DNA of 64,000 bases. Origin: Burkholderia sp. HI2500. GTDB lineage: Bacteria; Pseudomonadota; Gammaproteobacteria; Burkholderiales; Burkholderiaceae. Shown piece after piece: positions 56,927 to 64,000 of this stretch (position 1 is its first letter; every line of letters begins with the position of its first letter). Location of the stretch: the NCBI RefSeq assembly GCF_002223055.1, contig NZ_NKFL01000006.1:248001-312000 (forward strand), in the 5' to 3' direction. Under the pieces are notes generated by a model, which had not been told where the DNA came from, did no database searches, and saw nothing but the letters and a program-made list of their open reading frames with translations. The translations under genes were made by a program, and so were the position numbers.

Positions 56927-59173
56927 ATGCGCGACGATCACGCACCGGATGCACCGCATGGCGATGGCACGCCGCGCCGGCGTTTTCTCAAGCAGGGTTC
57001 GGCGCTGCTGGCCGCAGGCATCGCGATCGGCTTCCGGATGCCCGACGCGGCGGCCGCCGGCAAGCACGCGAGCGGCGATCCGCATCCGGCCGCCGGCGAA
57101 TTCGAACCGAACGCGTGGGTGCGCGTGCTGCCCGACGACACGATCAAGCTCGTCGTGCACAAGCACGATTCGGGCACCGGCACGCGCACCGCGCTCGCGG
57201 CAGTGGTGGCCGAGGAGCTCGACGTCGATCCGTTCCGGGTCGACGTGATCACGCCGGAAGATCCGTTCTTCGCCGACTACCTTCATCCGCTGTGGAAAGT
57301 GTTCTCGACCGGCGGCAGCACGAGTGTCGCGATGGAGTACGACCGGCTGCGTCGAGCGGGCGCGACCGCGCGTGCGATGCTCGTCGAAGCGGCGGCGCAT
57401 CAATGGGGCGTGCCCGCTTCTGCGTGTACGACGGCAGACGGCGCCGTGCTGCAGGCGTCGAGCGGCCGCCGGGCGACGTACGGCGCGCTCGCGCAGGTGG
57501 CCTCGCAGTTGCCGGCGCCGAAGCAGGTCGCGCTGAAAGATCCCGCGCAGTTCCGCTACATCGGCAAGCTGCGCAAGAAGCGCGGCGCCGCGCAGAAGGC
57601 CGACGGCTCGTTTCCGTACAGCATCGACGTGTCGCTGCCGGGGATGCTGGTCGCGGTCGTCACGCGTGCGCCGGTGATCGACGGCCGCGTGCGCAGCGTC
57701 GATGCGAAGGCGGCGCTCGCGATTCCCGGCGTGCGCGACGTGCTGCAGATTCCGCCGCGCCCCGACGTGCTCGGCGGCAACCAGGCCGGCGTCGCGGTGC
57801 TCGCGGACGACTACTGGTCCGCGCATCAAGGGCAGGCCGCGCTGACGATCGAATGGGAGGACAGCCTGTTCGAAACCTTCGACAGCAGCACGCTCGCCGC
57901 GCGCCAGGCCGCGTGGCTCGACGATCCGGCCGCGCGCGTCGTGCCGACGATCGCCGACGGCGATCCGGCGAAGGCCCATGCGGCCGGCGCGCGCACGATC
58001 GAGGCGTCGTATGCGATGCCGCACAAGGCCGCGAATCCGCTGGAGCCGATCAACCTCACGGTGTGGGCACGCAACGGCGGCATCGAGTACTGGGGCGGGC
58101 TGCAGGTGCCGTCGACCGCGATGGAAGCGGCGGAGGTGATCGGCGGCATTCCTTCGCATCGGGTGACGCTGCACGAGCTGGTGTCGGGCGGCAGCTTCGG
58201 CGCGCGCGAATCGAAGTACTGGCTGTTCGAGGCGACGTGGCTCGCGATGAAGACCGGCAAGCCCGTGAAGCTGATGAACAGCCGCGAGGACGAGATGCGC
58301 GCGCTGTTCTATCACGCGGCAAGCTACCACCGTGCGCACGCGGTGCTCGATGCGCAGGGCAATCTCGCGTCGCTGTGGCTGCGCGCCGTGATGCCCGCCT
58401 CGCCGCAGCAGTGGGAGCCCGGCTATCTCGAGCGCGCCGACCGGATGGATTTCAGCACGACCGAGGCCATCACGAAATGGGAGTTCGCGTATGCGGCGCC
58501 GCATCGCGACATCGGCTGGATCAGGATGGAGACGGGCGTGCCGACCGGCTGGTTCCGCGCGGTGAGCTACATCCCGAACGTGTTCGCGGTCGAATCGGTG
58601 ATGGACGAGGCCGCGCACGCGGCGAAGCGCGACCCGGTCGAGTTCCGGCTCGCGCACATGCGCGACCGGCCGCGCCATGCGGCCGTGCTGCGTGAAGCGG
58701 CGCAACGAGCGGGGTGGGGCCAGCCGCTGCCGGACGGTGTCGCACTCGGCATCGCGACGAACCAGGCGTACGACAGCTATGTCGCGGTGGTCGCGCGGGT
58801 CGTGCGCAAGGACGGCGCGGTGCGCGTGGAGAAGCTGACGTGTGTCGCCGATTGCGGGATCGCGGTGTCGCCGGCCGGCGTCGACGAGCAACTGTACGGC
58901 GGCCTGATGTGGGGGCTCGGCCACGCGACGTCCGATCGCATCGACTTCCGGCACGGCCGCGTGCAGCAGTCGAACTTCGATACGTATCGCGTGATGCGGA
59001 TGAGCGACATGCCCGATACCGACATTCACATCGTGCAGGGCGATCCGGCGAAGCCGGGCGGTGTCGGTGAGCTGTCGAGCCCGGCGGTGACGCCGGCGAT
59101 TGCGAACGCGGTATTCCGGCTGACGGGGAAGCGGTTGCGGGAGACGCCTTTCGATTTGTCGGCGGTGGCGTAG
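56927..59173 (+). CDS. Molybdopterin-binding large subunit (IorB-like oxidoreductase)
   Basis: 748 residues, the IorB length. A twin-arginine leader, RRRFLKQGSALLAAG (about residue 14), sends the cofactor-loaded enzyme to the periplasm. Molybdopterin segments are present, including the late GGVGELSSPAV with the catalytic Glu and SGGSFGARESKYW. The enzyme hydroxylates N-heterocycles or oxidises aldehydes. Substrate is not evident. No MoCo maturation gene is adjacent. AAGGAGG precedes the start. Confidence 0.92.
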   Translation: MRDDHAPDAPHGDGTPRRRFLKQGSALLAAGIAIGFRMPDAAAAGKHASGDPHPAAGEFEPNAWVRVLPDDTIKLVVHKHDSGTGTRTALAAVVAEELDVDPFRVDVITPEDPFFADYLHPLWKVFSTGGSTSVAMEYDRLRRAGATARAMLVEAAAHQWGVPASACTTADGAVLQASSGRRATYGALAQVASQLPAPKQVALKDPAQFRYIGKLRKKRGAAQKADGSFPYSIDVSLPGMLVAVVTRAPVIDGRVRSVDAKAALAIPGVRDVLQIPPRPDVLGGNQAGVAVLADDYWSAHQGQAALTIEWEDSLFETFDSSTLAARQAAWLDDPAARVVPTIADGDPAKAHAAGARTIEASYAMPHKAANPLEPINLTVWARNGGIEYWGGLQVPSTAMEAAEVIGGIPSHRVTLHELVSGGSFGARESKYWLFEATWLAMKTGKPVKLMNSREDEMRALFYHAASYHRAHAVLDAQGNLASLWLRAVMPASPQQWEPGYLERADRMDFSTTEAITKWEFAYAAPHRDIGWIRMETGVPTGWFRAVSYIPNVFAVESVMDEAAHAAKRDPVEFRLAHMRDRPRHAAVLREAAQRAGWGQPLPDGVALGIATNQAYDSYVAVVARVVRKDGAVRVEKLTCVADCGIAVSPAGVDEQLYGGLMWGLGHATSDRIDFRHGRVQQSNFDTYRVMRMSDMPDTDIHIVQGDPAKPGGVGELSSPAVTPAIANAVFRLTGKRLRETPFDLSAVA

Positions 59174-59454
59174 CGTGACCGAACGTATGAAGTTTGACTC
59201 GCATCGGCCGCTATTCCGCTGATCAATGCGTCGACGTCGCAGCCGGGTCGACATCGGCGCATGCGTTCGCCCGCATCGTCGCGCGCAAGCGCCGATTCCG
59301 CACAAGTTCTCGCGCTGCTCGCGGGTGTTTCCCACTGGTTGGTGATGCGAATTTTTACCTAAGATGAAGCCATCATGCGCGTAATTCGGTGCCTGCACGT
59401 GCATGGAGGGAGGCGGGAGGCAGCGCCGGAGCGACGCCAGCGGATGTTGCCATC

Positions 59455-60162
59455 ATGGATGCGAAAGTGTGCGCGTCGGCTGCCAGTCTCGCGACTGCAG
59501 CGACGCCAGCGGACGCGGCGGCAATCGCCGCGCGAACGGTGCCCGGCTGCCCGGGTCGAACCGCTCCGCTGCGCCAGGCGCTGGTCGCAATCGTTTGCGT
59601 TCTGGGGGCTGCACAGGCCGTGCTTGCCGGGGCTTCCGCCGAGGCGCTCGATCCCGCCGACACGGTGCGCATCGTTGCGCCCGCAAGCCCCGCGGATCCC
59701 GCCGGTCCGGGCGGGGCGACATCCGACACGGCCGTGCGTCAGGTCGTGCTGGGCATCATCAGTTTCACCCGTTGGCCGACGACACCCGTGCGCCTGCATC
59801 TGTGCGTCACGGGCCGGACCGACTATGCGCGCGGCCTGACCGATACGCTGCAGGCCGGCTCGACGCTGCTCGACGTGCAGCGTGTGCGCTTCGACGATCC
59901 CGCGCTCGGCATCGCCTGCGACATCGTCTATCTCGGCAACCTGGGCGCAGAGGAGCGCGCGCGCGTGGGGGCGGCGGTGGCCGGCCATCCGGTGCTGACA
60001 ATTTCGGAACACGATCCATCCTGCACCGCGGGCGGCATGTTCTGTCTCAACGTCGATGGCGAGCGCGTGTCGTTCGACATCAATCTCGACGCGGTCGCAC
60101 GCAGTGGCGTGCGCGTGCATCCGAACGTGCTCAATCTTGCGCGACGGCCGGGGGCACCATGA
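59455..60162 (+). CDS. yfiR: YfiR family periplasmic repressor protein
   Basis: 235 residues from ATG at 59455 (a GTG at 59389 is possible). After a hydrophobic leader (ALVAIVCVLGAAQAVLA, about residues 45-61, unusually far in) follows the YfiR/DUF4154 domain, with FTRWPTTPVRLHLCVTG, CDIVYLG and the late CTAGGMFCLN. Conserved Cys residues form the disulfides of the family. YfiR binds and silences the diguanylate cyclase YfiN. The stop overlaps the yfiN start by four bases. The 280 bases before it hold no gene. Confidence 0.85.
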   Translation: MDAKVCASAASLATAATPADAAAIAARTVPGCPGRTAPLRQALVAIVCVLGAAQAVLAGASAEALDPADTVRIVAPASPADPAGPGGATSDTAVRQVVLGIISFTRWPTTPVRLHLCVTGRTDYARGLTDTLQAGSTLLDVQRVRFDDPALGIACDIVYLGNLGAEERARVGAAVAGHPVLTISEHDPSCTAGGMFCLNVDGERVSFDINLDAVARSGVRVHPNVLNLARRPGAP

Positions 60163-61427
60163 CACGGCGCGCCCCTCCGGTCCCCCTGTCGCGCGTGTCG
60201 CGCCCGACGCTGCAAAGCGTGCTGCGTCGCGCGCACCTGCGCCTCGCATTCGTCGCCGTCACGATGGCCGCCGTGTCGTTGATCGTGGTGGCCGTGATTG
60301 CATTGCGTGCGTATGCCGGCAACAACCTGAACCTGATGGCCCGCTCGCTCGGGTATACGGTGGAGGCCGCGCTCGTGTTCGGCGACCGCATCGCGGCGGC
60401 CGAGGCGATCGGGCTGATCGCCGGCGATGAGGATGTCGCGCAGGTCGTGGTCACGGATAGCAAGGGCCAGCCGTTCGCGACGTGGCAGTTGCCTGCCGGC
60501 AGCGGGATCGCGCGGCTCGAGCGCGTCGTCGCCGACCTCGCGTTGCCGGGGCCCGTGACCGCGCCGGTGGTGCACGACGGCATCGTCGTCGGCCACGTCG
60601 TCGTGCGCGGCCGTGGGCATCAGTTCTTCGGATTCCTGCTTGGCGGCGTGGGCGGCATTCTCGGTTGCCTGGCCGTCAGCGTGATCGGTGCGTATATCAG
60701 CTCGCAACGCCTGCTGCGCAGCATCGTTTCGCCGTTGCGCGCGCTGGCGGGCGTCGCCCACGCGGTGCGGCGCGAACGTGCGTTCGCGCAGCGCGTCGAG
60801 CCCGCATCGATTGCCGAACTCAACCAGCTCGGCGACGACTTCAATGCATTGCTCGACGAATTCGAAGAGTGGCAGAACACGCTGCGCGACGAGAACGCGT
60901 CGCTCGAACACAAGGCGACGCACGATGCGCTCACGGGGCTGCCCAACCGCGTGCAGTTCGAGTCGCGTCTCGCACTCGCCCTCGGCGAAGCCGGGGTGAC
61001 GGGGCAGCGGGTCGCGATCCTGTATCTCGATTGCGACCGCTTCAAGGAAATCAACGACTGCCTCGGCCACGACGCCGGCGACGCGGTGCTGATCGGCATC
61101 GCGTCACGGCTGCGCACGCAGGTGCGCGAGACCGACCTGGTCGCGCGCCTGGGCGGAGACGAATTCGCGGTCATGCTGCCGGCCGTGCGCGACGCGGGTA
61201 GCGTATGTCGTATTGCTGACGAGATCTTGTCCGGTATGGCGCCGTCGATCGAGCTGTCCGACGGCCGCGTGGTGGCCACCATGATGAGTGCCGGCGTTGC
61301 GCTGTATCCCGATCACGCGTCGGACGCGAGCGGCTTGCTGCGGGCGGCGGATGCCGCGATGTACCGCGCCAAGCGCGCCCGGCCAGGCTCGTGGCAACTG
61401 GCCGAAGGGGTCGCGGGGGCGGCTTGA
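60159..61427 (+). CDS. yfiN: YfiN-type membrane diguanylate cyclase
   Basis: 422 residues. One N-terminal transmembrane helix (about 28-50), a periplasmic sensor part (CHASE8-like, 55-145), a second helix (about 150-175), HAMP and coiled coil, then GGDEF. The catalytic motif is GGDEF at 332-336, with the product-inhibition I-site RETD at 323-326, so cyclic-di-GMP synthesis with feedback control is expected. It is released when YfiB sequesters YfiR. Middle gene of yfiR-yfiN-yfiB, same order as in Pseudomonas. Confidence 0.9.
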   Translation: MTRRAPPVPLSRVSRPTLQSVLRRAHLRLAFVAVTMAAVSLIVVAVIALRAYAGNNLNLMARSLGYTVEAALVFGDRIAAAEAIGLIAGDEDVAQVVVTDSKGQPFATWQLPAGSGIARLERVVADLALPGPVTAPVVHDGIVVGHVVVRGRGHQFFGFLLGGVGGILGCLAVSVIGAYISSQRLLRSIVSPLRALAGVAHAVRRERAFAQRVEPASIAELNQLGDDFNALLDEFEEWQNTLRDENASLEHKATHDALTGLPNRVQFESRLALALGEAGVTGQRVAILYLDCDRFKEINDCLGHDAGDAVLIGIASRLRTQVRETDLVARLGGDEFAVMLPAVRDAGSVCRIADEILSGMAPSIELSDGRVVATMMSAGVALYPDHASDASGLLRAADAAMYRAKRARPGSWQLAEGVAGAA

Positions 61428-61509
61428 GGTCCATCGTTTCACGCTGCGGGCGAGGCCGCGGCAGTGGGTTGGAAGAGCGCTCGCGATGCGCGTGCAATCG
61501 AAGGGGTCA

Positions 61510-62022
61510 ATGATGAACAACACGTTTCCGGTGGGCATTGGGCGCATGTGCGTCGGCAGCGCGCTGCTTTTGTGCATGCTGCTGGGAGGCTGCAAGACGC
61601 CGCCGCTTCATCGTGGATTGACGCAGACGCAGGTCACCGCGCTCAAGTCGGCCGGTTTCCAGGAAACCCAGCAGGGTTTCGAGTTCGGCTCGACCGGGCC
61701 GATCCTGTTCGATTTCGATCGCTACAACCTCAAGCCCGATGTGCGGCGGATCGTCGAACGGATCGGTCGCACGCTCCACTCGGCGGGGATCAACGGGGTA
61801 CGGGTTTATGGATATTCGGACCAGGAAGGCGTGGACAAGTATGACGTCGAATTGTCCAGGCGGCGGGCGGAGGTCGTCGCCCTTGAACTGGTCGACGTGG
61901 GGCTCGATGCGAAGCGCATCGCGGTCGTCGGGAAAGGGAAGAGCGATCCGGTCGGGGACAACAAGACGCCGGGAGGCAGGGCGCAGAACCGGCGGGCGGC
62001 GATCGTGGTGTCGCCGCGGTGA
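61510..62022 (+). CDS. yfiB: YfiB OmpA-like outer-membrane lipoprotein
   Basis: 170 residues. Signal with lipobox LLGGC (Cys28), then an OmpA-type peptidoglycan-binding domain (segments PILFDFDRYNLKPDVRRIV and GYSDQEGVDKYDVELSRRRAE). YfiB takes YfiR away from YfiN under envelope stress. Start at 61510 follows GAAGGGG; an ATG at 61486 is an option. It lies 82 bases after yfiN. A 12-bp hairpin follows. Confidence 0.88.
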   Translation: MMNNTFPVGIGRMCVGSALLLCMLLGGCKTPPLHRGLTQTQVTALKSAGFQETQQGFEFGSTGPILFDFDRYNLKPDVRRIVERIGRTLHSAGINGVRVYGYSDQEGVDKYDVELSRRRAEVVALELVDVGLDAKRIAVVGKGKSDPVGDNKTPGGRAQNRRAAIVVSPR

Positions 62023-62047
62023 GCCGATGAGGCGGCGCGTGGCGTGT

Positions 62048-62079
62048 CGGTATGCCGTGCCGACGCGCACGGCATACCG
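62048..62079 (+). terminator. 12-bp hairpin after yfiB
   Basis: A perfect 12-bp stem (62048-62059 with 62068-62079) with an 8-nt loop, 26 bases past the yfiB stop. There is no T-run, so termination may be weak, but it is the only structured element in the 239-base gap. Confidence 0.5.
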
Positions 62080-62261
62080 CCCGTTGTAACGGTTTGCCAT
62101 CATTGGCCCGAACATGTCCGAGCGGTCGTGTGCAGGCGACGAGCCTTGATGTTCGCGGAATACAGAACGCTCATCGACCGAATTCGTCGTCGCCAACGGG
62201 TGGCCGCTCGATTCATTGGAAATCAAAAGCCGGATTGCCCGAATAAGATCGTGCCGCTTTC

Positions 62262-64000
62262 ATGAACGCTGCATCGCCGGACGCGCATGCAGCGACGGAC
62301 GGAACGAGTATGGCCATCGAACCCAAGGATCTGCTGCCGCACTTCGAACGCGAGATGACGCTGCTGCGCCGGTCGGTGCAGGTGTTTGCTCAACGTTTTC
62401 CGAAGATAGCCGCTCGGCTGGCGATCACCGGCGAGCATTCGGACGATCCGCACGTCGAACGCCTGTTGCAGTCGTTCGCGCTGATGGCGGCGTGTCACGA
62501 CATGCGTCTCGAAGATGACGTGCCTGCGTTTACGCACGGCTTTCTCGACACGCTGCACGGCGCTTTCCTGCGCCCGTTTCCATCGTGCGCCATTGCGCAA
62601 TTTCATGGCGACCGCAGCAGCGAACTCACTGCGCCACGCGTCGTGCCGCGCGGCGATCGGCTGATCGCGCCCGTCGGCAAGGAAGTATTCCGCGTCGCGG
62701 ACGACATCGCGATCGTGCCGCTGACGGTGTCGTCGGTGCGTTACACGACATCGTCGATCGCGCCGCGCGACGTCGCGTTGCCGCCTGAAACGACCGGTCT
62801 GCTGACCTTCACGTTCGAGCTGACTACGCCGAAGGCGACGTTCGCCATCGTGCCGGACACCGTGCGCCTGCACTTCACCGGTGCGCGAGAAATCGTCGCG
62901 GCGCTCACCGATGCCGTGTTGCTCCTTGCCGGCCGAAGCTTCGCCGAAGCAGGCGATTCAACGCGCTGGAAGCGCCTGCCGGACGCGGCATTCACGGCCG
63001 TCGGCTTCGAGCCCGCCGATGCGCTGCTCGACGTGCAGCCGGACGACGCGCTCTGGCCGTTCCACTTGCTGATGGCGTATTGCGCGGTGCCGGAGCGCTT
63101 CGACTTTGTCGACCTGGACATGCGGGCGATCAAGCGAATCGCCGGTGGCAGCCATCGCGTCGCGCTCCACCTCGCGATCGCGGGCGTGCATCCCGATTCG
63201 CACCGCGCACAGCGCCTGGCTGCCGCCACGGCCGGCCACGTCCGGTTGTTTTGCACGCCGGTCGTCAACCTGTTTCCCGACGACGCGCAGCCGATCGAGA
63301 CGCGTGCCGGTTGCGCCCATTACGCGGTGACGGCGCTCGCGCAGGCGGGCGCGCCGCGCACGGCGATCTGGTCGATCGATACCGTGCGTCAAGTTTCCGA
63401 CTCGGGCACGTCGACGCTTGCGCCGTTCCGGTCGCTGCGGCATGGCACGGACAGGCGTGCCGGGTTGTTCTGGACGATGTTGCGCGACGAGGCAAGGCGG
63501 GCACCGAGGGAGCCTGTCGATCCCCGGACCAAGAAGACGGAGGTGGCCCCGCCGCCGGCTCCGGCCGACGTTGCGGGGTCGCTCCGCGGTGTCGAACTGG
63601 AACTGGTCGACCAGGATGGGCGCCCCGCCGATCCCGGCCATCGCAAGCTGGAGATCCGGCTGTCGTGTACGCAGGGCGATCTGTCCGGGATGCAGGAGCG
63701 CGAACTGGCATTGCCCGCGGGCGATCCGGCGGGCACGGTCATGCTGCTGAACCGGCCGACGTCGAGCCGGCCGCCCGCTTTCCGCTACGGGGAGTTGTGG
63801 GACCTGCTGTCGCTCCTCGTGCCGCAGGCGATCCGGCTGGACAAGGGCGGCCTGACCCAGCTCAGGCGGCTGTGTGGACGCTGGGCGGAAGACGCCGTCG
63901 ACACCGGCCGGCGCTTCGATGCGCTCGTGTCGTTGTCGACCGCGCGCGTGCGGTGCTGGCTGCCCGGCAAGCCGGCGTCGGCTTTCGTGCACGGGCTGGA
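62262..64000 (+). CDS. tssF: TssF/VasA family type VI secretion baseplate protein (partial)
   Basis: Open to the window edge; 579 residues from 62262, or 563 from the inner ATG at 62310 (both in frame). The start region matches TssF: LPHFEREMTLLRRSVQVFAQ, then DPHVERLLQSFALMAA and LRPFPSCAIAQF. Full TssF proteins are around 600 residues, so little is missing. TssF with TssG, TssK and TssE forms the wedge of the T6SS baseplate that holds VgrG. It suggests that another T6SS cluster starts here, 17 kb from the VgrG islet. Confidence 0.9.
   Translation, partial: MNAASPDAHAATDGTSMAIEPKDLLPHFEREMTLLRRSVQVFAQRFPKIAARLAITGEHSDDPHVERLLQSFALMAACHDMRLEDDVPAFTHGFLDTLHGAFLRPFPSCAIAQFHGDRSSELTAPRVVPRGDRLIAPVGKEVFRVADDIAIVPLTVSSVRYTTSSIAPRDVALPPETTGLLTFTFELTTPKATFAIVPDTVRLHFTGAREIVAALTDAVLLLAGRSFAEAGDSTRWKRLPDAAFTAVGFEPADALLDVQPDDALWPFHLLMAYCAVPERFDFVDLDMRAIKRIAGGSHRVALHLAIAGVHPDSHRAQRLAAATAGHVRLFCTPVVNLFPDDAQPIETRAGCAHYAVTALAQAGAPRTAIWSIDTVRQVSDSGTSTLAPFRSLRHGTDRRAGLFWTMLRDEARRAPREPVDPRTKKTEVAPPPAPADVAGSLRGVELELVDQDGRPADPGHRKLEIRLSCTQGDLSGMQERELALPAGDPAGTVMLLNRPTSSRPPAFRYGELWDLLSLLVPQAIRLDKGGLTQLRRLCGRWAEDAVDTGRRFDALVSLSTARVRCWLPGKPASAFVHGL

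Overview
The window is 64 kb of high-GC DNA with strong third-position G/C bias. It carries a porin C-terminus ending in Phe, many LysR/AraC/GntR-controlled catabolic operons, an L-fucose oxidation operon of the Burkholderia type, and type VI secretion parts. Together these suggest a Burkholderia, most likely the cepacia complex and a secondary replicon. This assignment is inferred from gene content and organisation, not from a database match. No rRNA, convincing tRNA, CRISPR array, transposase or integrase was seen.

Layout. 1-7 kb: a porin end, a divergent cysteinyl-tRNA synthetase behind a terminator-bearing leader, an MFS exporter, a YbjQ protein, and two exported metallopeptidases (M28 and HELGH type). 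7.4-15.3 kb: a GlxA-type regulator, an AraC regulator, and a complete tryptophan-tryptophylquinone (TTQ) amine dehydrogenase operon (aauBEDA-like) with two c-type cytochromes and an aldehyde dehydrogenase; it turns primary (probably aromatic) amines into acids via periplasmic aldehyde. 15.3-18.5 kb: a small DMT transporter, a LysR regulator and isocitrate lyase (long subfamily). 19-24.8 kb: carnitine catabolism (caiX-cdhC-cdhA-cdhB-hocS plus a gamma-butyrobetaine hydroxylase). 24.9-27.2 kb: small Burkholderia-type proteins (DUF4148, DUF3331) and an SDR. 27.5-38.2 kb: the non-phosphorylative L-fucose pathway with its own ABC transporter and a GntR regulator, then a FAD-dependent amino-acid dehydrogenase.

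38.2-45.5 kb is an orphan type VI secretion (T6SS) effector islet. It holds a VgrG with a C-terminal HETGH metallopeptidase domain, an overlapping putative lipoprotein immunity gene, an Eag (DcrB/DUF1795) chaperone with an extra C-terminal domain, a prePAAR/PAAR effector with an HNH-type toxin tip, and a SUKH-like immunity protein. An AT-richer stretch with two clear palindromes precedes it.

45.5-54.3 kb is a tight eight-gene operon on the minus strand: two paralogous metal-dependent amidohydrolases, a UbiD decarboxylase, its UbiX prenyl-FMN synthase, a CobW metallochaperone, a nucleobase permease, an 8-oxoguanine-deaminase-like hydrolase and an arylmalonate-decarboxylase/Asp-Glu racemase-like enzyme. 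I do not recognise this combination as a described pathway. One of the paired amidohydrolases has lost the HxH metal motif. A divergent LysR gene probably controls the operon.

54.5-64 kb: two LysR regulators end to end, an IorAB-type molybdenum oxidoreductase, a YfiR-YfiN-YfiB c-di-GMP signalling operon, and the start of a tssF gene that runs off the window. The strongest candidates for undescribed biology are the T6SS islet and the UbiD/amidohydrolase operon.
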